Source: DATJMJ01 sp035503915 (GTDB taxonomy: Bacteria; Actinomycetota; Acidimicrobiia; Acidimicrobiales; Palsa-688). Taken from it: DNA of 64,000 nt. The stretch is from positions 1-64,000 of the forward strand of contig DATJSU010000050.1 in NCBI GenBank assembly GCA_035503915.1, in the 5' to 3' direction. Shown here one piece after another: positions 34,903-41,335 of the stretch. Within the stretch, counting starts at the first letter, position 1, and every line of letters starts with the position of its first letter. The notes under the pieces were generated by a model. That model was not told the origin of the DNA. It worked only from the letters and a program-made list of their open reading frames with translations, and did no database searches. A program made the position numbers and the translations under genes.

Positions 34903-35502
34903 GCGACTAGCGTATCACGTTGTCCCGCTGATGTAATACAGGCTCGTTATCGCCGCCTCACCGGGCTGGAGCGGCAGGAAAGGACACGCGCATAGGACGT
35001 CATGCTCCTGGTTGCTGGCGAGCGGCGTACTCACGAATAGGGCCCTCACTTCAAGGGGGGACGCCATCGTGGGTAGGGCACTTGCGTCACCGTGGTCCAG
35101 CAGGGCCCTTGTGCTCAGGGCGAACAGGCCGAGGTGCCCGAAACTAAGGTTCCGCTGAGCAGGAAGCAAGGTGAGACTTGCCCGGTTGGCGGTCCGTCTC
35201 CCGCACGACCGGCAGTGTCGACCGGCGGCGTCATGTCGTTGATGCGCAGGCGAGACGACGCACGCCGACCCGTCTCGATCTGCTTGGGCCCGCATTGTTG
35301 ACCCAAGTCCCTTTTTCACTGCCCATACCTGGTGATTGTTCTCCTGCAGATGCCAGCCCGCTTCTTCGCGCCCCAGCACAGTGCGCTCGTGGTAGCCGAC
35401 CGAGTCGGCACCCATCATCCGCATCCACGCCACGAAATGGCTCCTTCGACTCACGCTGGATGTCACGCCGACGCTCAAGGTCACTGGCGGCCAGCTCATT
35501 TA
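34903..35502 (-). pseudogene. Degraded region with a relaxase N-terminal remnant
   Basis: This 600-base stretch between the antitoxin and the LLM gene has a long minus-strand frame that is mostly unprotein-like. At 35365-35418 it contains MMGADSVGYHERTVLGR, which resembles the very N-terminus of actinobacterial MobF-type relaxase-like proteins. The relaxase catalytic Tyr and His triad are not found. I take it as a scar of a conjugative or mobilisable element. Confidence 0.4.
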
Positions 35503-36444
35503 TTAAGCCATGGAGGTAAAGTGCGGCAATACCTCTTCGGCCACGAGGCGCAAGTGGTCGAGATCGGACAGGTCGAGCACCTGGAGGTAAAAACGTTGGG
35601 CACCGGCCTCGGCGAAGGTGGCTATCTTTTCGAGGATCTCCTGCGGACGGCCAGCCAAGCCGTTCTCCCGCAGCTCTCCAATATCTCTCCCGATGGCGTG
35701 CGCCCGCTTGGCGAGCTCAGCGTCTGACCGCCCGCAGCACAGGACCTGCGCCACTGACCATACGAGCCCCGCCGGGTCACGTCCCATCGCGGTACAGCGG
35801 CGGCGGACCGAGCCATAGGCGGCCTTTACTTGTTCGAGCGGCATGAACGGGGCATTGAACTCGCTCGCGAACGTGGCCGCAAGCCGGGCGTTCCGAGGCC
35901 CGCCACCTCCGCCGAGGATTATCGGCGGATGGGGCTGCTGAAAGGGGCGGAGCGAGCGAGGTTGCAGGTGCACGCTACACTTGCGACCGACGAAGTCAAA
36001 TTCTTCTTCGGGCGGCGTTGACCAAACGCCTTGCAGGATGCCGAGTTGGTCTTCCAAAAGGTCATAGCGGGCCCCGAGAGGCGGGAACGCGAGACCGTAC
36101 GCTTTGTGCTCTTCTTCGTACCAACCCGCCCCGAGCCCAAGTTCCAGGCGGCCCCGGCTCATGTGGTCAACTTGGGCGACGATGGCTGGGAACGTCCCGA
36201 CAGCCCTGAAGGTAACGGGTGTCACGAGAGTCCCGAGCCTTATCGACTGCGTATCGCGGGCTAAGGCGGCAAGCGTGGTCCAGGCATCGGTGTACGCGGG
36301 CAGGCCTGTCGCCTCCCCCATTCTCAGGAGGTGGTCCGAGCGGAAGAAGGCATCGAAACCGCAATCTTCGGCGGTGCGCGCCACGGCCAAGATCTGGTCG
36401 TAGGAAGCACCCTGTTGGGGTTCGGTGAAGATCCTCAGAGCCAT
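35503..36444 (-). CDS. LLM-class F420-dependent oxidoreductase
   Basis: 313 residues, TIM-barrel luciferase-like monooxygenase family. Recognisable: GFDAFFRSDHLL near the N-terminus, RLGTLVTPVTFR, SRGRLELGLGAGWYEEEH, and PHPPIILGGGGG. The last two shape the F420 or FMN binding site. Actinobacterial members of this subgroup mostly use F420. The substrate is not known. It appears intact in an otherwise decayed region. Confidence 0.88.
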   Translation of the reverse strand: MALRIFTEPQQGASYDQILAVARTAEDCGFDAFFRSDHLLRMGEATGLPAYTDAWTTLAALARDTQSIRLGTLVTPVTFRAVGTFPAIVAQVDHMSRGRLELGLGAGWYEEEHKAYGLAFPPLGARYDLLEDQLGILQGVWSTPPEEEFDFVGRKCSVHLQPRSLRPFQQPHPPIILGGGGGPRNARLAATFASEFNAPFMPLEQVKAAYGSVRRRCTAMGRDPAGLVWSVAQVLCCGRSDAELAKRAHAIGRDIGELRENGLAGRPQEILEKIATFAEAGAQRFYLQVLDLSDLDHLRLVAEEVLPHFTSMA

Positions 36445-36473
36445 AACGAAAACCCTAGACCGTCCACAACATC

Positions 36474-36699
36474 GTGGTCCCCACGGCAGCGCTCACGACC
36501 GACGAGGTGCGGGAGCGGGTAGGCCGCTACATCCTGACAGTCGCCTATGCCGGCGACCGCTTGGTCGGGTGCGCAACAGTCAGGCCCCCCCAACGAGGTG
36601 GGCAACGTCACGGTCATCGCCCGGGTACTGCCGGAGCACCGCCGCCAGGGGTACGGTGGGAAGCTCTTCTTCGAAACGATGAAGCTCGCAGCGGCCTGA
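36474..36699 (+). pseudogene. Frameshifted GNAT acetyltransferase fragment
   Basis: The first frame gives TTDEVRERVGRYILTVAYAG then RLVGCATVRP. At a run of seven C (36585-36591) the reading shifts and the next frame gives NEVGNVTVIARVLPEHRRQG then YGGKLFFETMK before a TGA at 36697. RRQGYGGKL is the acetyl-CoA-binding motif of GNAT enzymes. The domain is also short at both ends. A slip or sequence error in the C-run would explain the shift. Confidence 0.6.
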
Positions 36700-36846
36700 G
36701 CCAGCGATCGTCAGGTGCCGCCGGGGTGGTCATGCCGCGCCGAGGTCTTTTATGCGCCGCCCGAGAACCCCGAACCATCCACGACCTCAGCGCCCAAGCA
36801 GGCCCGTCGACTGACTGTCTACGCTCGCCCGACCGATCGTTACTCA

Positions 36847-37842
36847 CTAACGGATTTGCTTGAGAACTGCCCCGCTCGGGTTGAGCATGGTGACCTCGTT
36901 GCTGTCGGGCTCGCCGACGAAAAGGTGGCCGTCTTCGAGCGCAGCGCCGGCGGGGTCGTCGAAAGTCGGCTCCTGGAAAGTCTTCAGGGTTGCGCCGGTG
37001 GCCAGGTCGAGCAAAGACAAGGTCGTTCCGCCGACGAGGTAGAGGTTGGCCCCGTCAGCAGCCATGAAACCACCGACAGGAAGCCTCCGGAGGTACGCGC
37101 CGTTCGCCGCATCAAACTCTACGTAATCCTGCCCCTCGGCGCTGGCATCGAAAACAAAGAGGTAGGGGCCTGTCACGGCCATCGGCCCGGGCGACGTGAC
37201 ATGGCCGCGGATCGCGACCGCCCGCACCTCCTTGCCCGTGGACAAGCTGAACTCGAGCACCGCATCGACGGGCTCGTCGTTCGCCGTCGTTATGCCGTCG
37301 AAGAACACGTCGTCACCGGTGGCGTCCATGTCCAAGGAGATGGCCGAGCTGCCGAAGGAGTAGGCGAGGTAGCGCAGCACACGTCCAGTGACGGCGTTGA
37401 CCACCGCCACCCTCGTGGAGGTCACTCCCGTCGCAACGACAAGGTCGCCATCCGTGGCAGTGAACCCGTCAACGAAGAGCGCCTCGTCCCGGATCGCTCG
37501 GATTGGAGCACCCGTGGCCACCTGGTACTCGTCGATCTCGTGCGGCCCGTTCTGCACCAACAGCTCAGAACCCATCACGGCCACTTCGATATTGGCTGCT
37601 TGCACCGGGTAGCGCTGGACGGCGCCGGTCGCCGCGTCTATCGTGACAATCGAGAGGTCCTGGTTCTCCACGAACACGTGACCGGCGGCGGCGAACGCCA
37701 CGGTGGGGCGGTTGAAGTGGCCGGCCGGCGTATGCAGCGACACCCCCTTAGCGGCCGCCGGCCCCCATGGCACAGCGACCCCAGCCAGAACCGTGACGAC
37801 AACCCCTACACGCCCTATACGCCACCCATCTCGTTTGAGCAC
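36847..37842 (-). CDS. Secreted beta-propeller protein
   Basis: 331 residues. A signal peptide (VVVTVLAGVAVPWGPAAA) is followed by repeated strands such as VTIDAATGAV, DEYQVATGAPI, AVVNAVTGRVL, LEFSLSTGKEV, EFDAANGAYL and LLDLATGATL, each ending one blade. This is the pattern of PQQ/YVTN-type propellers of six or seven blades. Its ligand is unknown; no enzymatic residues are evident. Confidence 0.75.
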   Translation of the reverse strand: MLKRDGWRIGRVGVVVTVLAGVAVPWGPAAAKGVSLHTPAGHFNRPTVAFAAAGHVFVENQDLSIVTIDAATGAVQRYPVQAANIEVAVMGSELLVQNGPHEIDEYQVATGAPIRAIRDEALFVDGFTATDGDLVVATGVTSTRVAVVNAVTGRVLRYLAYSFGSSAISLDMDATGDDVFFDGITTANDEPVDAVLEFSLSTGKEVRAVAIRGHVTSPGPMAVTGPYLFVFDASAEGQDYVEFDAANGAYLRRLPVGGFMAADGANLYLVGGTTLSLLDLATGATLKTFQEPTFDDPAGAALEDGHLFVGEPDSNEVTMLNPSGAVLKQIR

Positions 37843-37939
37843 GCCGCTCCCCTATTCCCATCCTGCCGCACCGTGCCGGTACCCCGGACGGAGAAGCTAG
37901 CCCGGCGAAAACGAGAAAGCAACGCTACGAGCGCCTGAA

Positions 37940-38125
37940 TTGACCCGCTCGTTAATTGCCGAACCGACCTTGGGCCCTATCCGGGCGGGGCTGGAGACCC
38001 GCCCCCATCCCTGGGCGCCCGAGCACCGGATCCCGGTCCTCCGCTGTCTTCACGTCATCTTCAACGAAGAGTGGGAGCACCAGCGGTACGCCGTCCGCGA
38101 CCTCGCGAGAGCCACCGGCGGTTAG
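37940..38125 (+). pseudogene. DinB-family fragment
   Basis: RPHPWAPEHRIPVLRCLHVI and NEEWEHQRYAVRDLA match the C-terminal helices of actinobacterial DinB-like proteins, including the His of the metal site in EHQRYA. The N-terminal helices with the other metal ligands are missing. A remnant. Confidence 0.5.
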
Positions 38126-38202
38126 CAACTGGCCTTGACAACCGCTACGTCGAGGACAACCTCAGATAACGCGTCCTCGCCCGGGCCCAAAATCCCCTAC
38201 CG

Positions 38203-38440
38203 AGACTCTCCCTCGAGGAGATCGGCTGGGTCATAGTTGGCGGAGCGAGTGGAGCGGAGTCGCGACCGGTCCACCTTGATTGGGTAACGGCCATACACGA
38301 CAGCCGTCGCGCCGCCGACGTTCCGTTTTTCTTCAAACAGTGGGAGGGCGCACGCCCAAAGCTGGCGGTCGCCAACTCCAGGGTCGTCCGTGGGACGAAG
38401 TGCCCATACGGGTCGCGGCGGCCATGTGACAAAGGAGTGG
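38203..38440 (+). pseudogene. DUF5131 (phage Gp37/Gp68, three-Cys-motif) C-terminal fragment
   Basis: This frame reads IGWVIVGGASGAESRPVHLD and VPFFFKQWEG, the C-terminal signature of the DUF5131/Gp37-Gp68 family. The three-Cys motif of the family lies in the missing N-terminal part. It is followed, overlapping, by the start of its usual neighbour TcmP. Both are incomplete. Confidence 0.65.
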
Positions 38441-38677
38441 GGAGGTTGGTGGACCGAGGCCAAGCTAGACATCTTGAGCAAGTACCTTGGCGCGTTCAAC
38501 CGGGCTTCCAGGGCCACCGGTGGCACTGTCTATTTGGATCTTTCTGCCGGCCAACTGAGTGCGGCCCAGAAGGGAGAGGCGATTGCCGCTCTCAGGGAGT
38601 TCGCGGTGTCCCGCAGGAGGCCGACGAACATCGAATGGGAGGGCCACGTCTCCCAGGGCCCGGCGTGGTCCGTATAG
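38426..38677 (+). pseudogene. TcmP (three-Cys-motif partner) N-terminal fragment
   Basis: From a GTG at 38426 the frame gives TKEWGGWWTEAKLDILSKYL then TVYLDL, matching the N-terminus of three-Cys-motif partner proteins. The expected YLDLFAG(x)G loop breaks off as YLDLSAGQ, and unrelated sequence (REFAVSRRRPTNIEWEGH) follows to the stop. About 45 of the usual 300-plus residues remain. Confidence 0.65.
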
Positions 38678-38703
38678 GACCGGCAGTGGCTACAATAGAG
38701 CCG

Positions 38704-38865
38704 GTGGTCAGAGTTGAGCTTGAACGAATCGAGGCTCTCGAGCTTCTGGGAGTGACACTGGGGCATCTCAACGCGGCCGAGGCCAGAGTCGAGTTGTCCC
38801 CGCGTGTGCCCCTGCTGATGGCGACCCGCGACAAACTGGCCCTCGCACTTCGGGAGGAACCATGA
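38704..38865 (+). CDS. Small hypothetical protein, coupled to an HTH protein
   Basis: 53 residues from a GTG at 38704, ending KLALALREEP. A TACAAT element (38690-38695), a good -10 candidate, lies just before the start, suggesting a leaderless transcript. The stop overlaps the next ATG (ATGA). No family recognised; the pair looks like a small regulatory or toxin-antitoxin-type unit, but that is inference. Confidence 0.5.
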   Translation: MVRVELERIEALELLGVTLGHLNAAEARVELSPRVPLLMATRDKLALALREEP

Positions 38866-39125
38866 GCTACACCGATGACGAAGTATCTGCGGCGACAGCG
38901 GCTATGGACAAGTACAGAGGGGCGGACGAGGGCGAGGTCGGTGCAGCTCTTGTCGTAGTGGGACTGAGCGCGCAACGGGCTGCCAAGGAGTCGCGGGTTC
39001 GCGACGACATGATCCGGGTTGCCCACCGGGCTGGAGCGTCTGTTCGCCAGCTCGCCGACGTGTCGGGGCTGGGACGCAAGACCGTCACCGCCATCGTCTC
39101 CCACAACGCAAGCAACTCAGACTGA
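38862..39125 (+). CDS. Small helix-turn-helix protein
   Basis: 87 residues. The C-terminal half reads VRQLADVSGLGRKTVTAIVS, a helix-turn-helix of the kind found in small DNA-binding proteins. The N-terminal half is helical. Its start overlaps the preceding 53-residue gene by 4 bases. It may regulate its own small operon. Confidence 0.6.
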   Translation: MSYTDDEVSAATAAMDKYRGADEGEVGAALVVVGLSAQRAAKESRVRDDMIRVAHRAGASVRQLADVSGLGRKTVTAIVSHNASNSD

Positions 39126-39385
39126 CCCTCCCCAGCCTCCGCGTACCGCCGCTCACAGTACGCCAGGACGTAGGGCTCCAATCCGGCGACTAGCAGGACA
39201 AGGTCTCGGTGGGCTAGCGCCGTCACCCGACGGGACAGCGCCGAGTATTGGTCGGTCTTGCCCGACCACCTGGGCCGATGATGCTCACGAGACGGCGCCG
39301 GCCTGCCTTTATGGTCTCCACCAACTCTGCCCGGGGCTGGGCCCGGCACCGATAACTAAGCTCGCCCGTACCGAGGAGGTGCCCG
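39123..39385 (-). pseudogene. Possible P-loop NTPase remnant
   Basis: On the minus strand IKAGRRRLVSIIGPGG looks like the approach to a Walker A loop. The adjacent frame continues with GKTDQYSALSRRVTALAHRD and YVLAYCERRYAEAGEG. A one-base shift would restore GPGGxGKT. The remains are short and the reading is tentative. The rest of this gap holds only the upstream region of the next gene. Confidence 0.25.
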
Positions 39386-40384
39386 ATGCGTCGAGCGGTA
39401 GTCGTGGTGGTCGCGTTGGTGACTCCAGGGCTGGGCTGGGCGCCGGTGGGCGCAGCCGCCAGCGTGGCCGTCACGGAGTACCAGGGTGTCGCGTGTCCCA
39501 CCGCGACCTCATGTGTGGCTGTGGGCGTCGACGCGTCTGGCGACCTCGTGGCCGCCCGCCTGGACGCCGCGGGTAGCCCCGGGCCGGTCTCGGTGTCGCC
39601 CTCGGCTATGTACCCCAGCGGCGCGCCCGCCTGTCCGTCCGCCGCGACCTGCTACGCAGCGGGGACGGACGCCAACAACGACGGGACCGTGACGCCGATC
39701 GCGGTGGCCACCGGGCACGTAGGCACACCGCAGGAGCAGGACGCAACCATCGGCGAGTACCACGGCATGGCTTGCGCCACCCCGACCACGTGCTACGCCG
39801 CCGGGGTGTCCAAGGGCGACGTGAGCGGCGACGCCGAGTACTCGGTGGTGACCAACGGCCGGCCCGGGCGCGCCGTCGCCATCCCCGGCAGCGGGTCGTC
39901 GTCGGGCATGCAGGCCGCGTGCCCCCCGAGCGCCTCGTCGTGCCTCGTGGTCGGCAACTACGGCACCAGCGGGTTCGTCGCCATCGTCTCGGGGCCCAAG
40001 GTGACCGCGCTGGAGACGATCACCGCATATGCCTACTCGGTCGCCTGCCCGTCGGCGAGCCAGTGCGTCATCGTCGGATCCCACAGCTTGGGCAGCGACC
40101 CGGCGTTCGTCACCTTCGACCCGGTCACCGGGGCGCTCGGCCACGTCACGGCGGCCCACGGCGCCGCCGGCACGTTCGACGGCGTCGCCTGCTCGTCGGA
40201 CCAGTCGTGCGTCATCGTGGGCAGCGGCCAGACCGGGGGCGAGTGGCTCGCCCTCACCTCCGGCCGGCCGGGCCCGGTCCACGCGACAACCGCGTTCCTC
40301 TACGGCGTCGGCTGCGGCAAGGGCGGGCCGTGCTACGCCGCCGGCTCGGAAAAGGGAGTCGGCGTCGTGCTGAGGCTCCCTTGA
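39386..40384 (+). CDS. Secreted CPSxxxC-repeat protein
   Basis: 332 residues with a signal peptide (RRAVVVVVALVTPGLGWAPV). The mature chain has about seven repeats built around GVACPTATSCVAVG, ACPSAATCYAAG, ACATPTTCYAAG, ACPSASQCVIVG and similar. Each repeat has a Cys pair spaced by five or six residues, probably a disulfide. It lacks the TTDGGxxW half seen in the protein at 1396 but shares the Cys module. Gln- and Ser-rich loops suggest an extracellular propeller. GAGGAGG precedes the ATG. Confidence 0.75.
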   Translation: MRRAVVVVVALVTPGLGWAPVGAAASVAVTEYQGVACPTATSCVAVGVDASGDLVAARLDAAGSPGPVSVSPSAMYPSGAPACPSAATCYAAGTDANNDGTVTPIAVATGHVGTPQEQDATIGEYHGMACATPTTCYAAGVSKGDVSGDAEYSVVTNGRPGRAVAIPGSGSSSGMQAACPPSASSCLVVGNYGTSGFVAIVSGPKVTALETITAYAYSVACPSASQCVIVGSHSLGSDPAFVTFDPVTGALGHVTAAHGAAGTFDGVACSSDQSCVIVGSGQTGGEWLALTSGRPGPVHATTAFLYGVGCGKGGPCYAAGSEKGVGVVLRLP

Positions 40385-40720
40385 CCACGAGGTGCGCGGC
40401 CTGGACAACTCCGGTCGGCTGCCTCCTCGTCGCCAGGTGGGGAGAGGATCTCCGTGCCGGTCACCAGCGCCCCGCCAAGCCAGCCCCACAGGCGACGCAA
40501 AGGCCCGGCGCGTGGGTGACGCTGTGGTCGGGGGCTTGGACGCGCTCGCCCAGGGCTTCACCCCTCAGGCGCCAAGGGCCTGGTCGCGGTAAACCCATGA
40601 CATTGGCATGAAAAGTGGCCGCAAACCCAGAGCGGCGTGCCATGGGACGCTCGTGGGACGATCACCTACAATGAGGCCTGGACCGGCAGATCCGGGCCAA
40701 TCGAGAAAGGACGAGTAGCA
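40385..40720 (+). other. Intergenic region without a gene
   Basis: 336 bases between two secreted-protein genes on the same strand. Only frames without start signals are present. A TACAAT element (40668-40673), about 50 bases before the next start, could be a -10 box. Confidence 0.35.
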
Positions 40721-41299
40721 ATGTTCGCCAGACCATTGACGACGGCACCGCTGGCCGCTGCGCTTGTTCTCGCCAGCATGGCTGCGCCCTTGTCGCCGGC
40801 ACCAGCAGCACAAGCTAATGCCGCAGCCCTCAGCCCTGCCATCGATGTTTTGAAGTTAAACGCTTGCGCCATGCTCTCGGCATCTGAGTTCAGCGGCGCC
40901 ACAGGGATCAAGCACGTAACTACTACCGCCCATCCGGCTTATATTGACTCCGACAACCCATCGGACGACGTCGGTCCAAGCTGCACGTACAATTTCAGCG
41001 GGACAGCTAACATGGAGGCCAACTTCCACAGCTTAAAGGTGGCCCTGGACACAGAGAATGTGCCGGGCTTCCACGATAGCATCTGCGGTTCCTGGTGCCA
41101 GAAAGCTCCAGGCTTGGGCATAGTCGCTTATTACTGCTCATCGTTCGGAGCCCCTCCTGCAGACAGCATCGCCGTGCTGACCAAACAGGCGCAATTCGGT
41201 ATTACCGTTGAAGACGCTAACAAGAACGGTGACATCACCTCGCCGCCGCTCTCTGTTTTTTCAGCTTTGGCCCGCATAGCCATCCACAACGGGCTTTAG
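40721..41299 (+). CDS. Small secreted protein of unknown function
   Basis: 192 residues. The signal peptide runs to about residue 35 (LAAALVLASMAAPLSPAPAA then QANA). The mature part begins with DVLKLNACAMLSASEFSGAT, which resembles the start of DUF3558-type actinobacterial exported proteins (a Cys followed by a helix with the ASEF motif). Four further cysteines (SCTYNF, SICGSWCQ, YYCSS) could form disulfides. GAAAGGACGAG precedes the ATG at 40721. Function unknown. Confidence 0.65.
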   Translation: MFARPLTTAPLAAALVLASMAAPLSPAPAAQANAAALSPAIDVLKLNACAMLSASEFSGATGIKHVTTTAHPAYIDSDNPSDDVGPSCTYNFSGTANMEANFHSLKVALDTENVPGFHDSICGSWCQKAPGLGIVAYYCSSFGAPPADSIAVLTKQAQFGITVEDANKNGDITSPPLSVFSALARIAIHNGL

Positions 41300-41335
41300 T
41301 TCGCTTAGCCGAGGTGACAGAGGCCAGAGCCGGCG

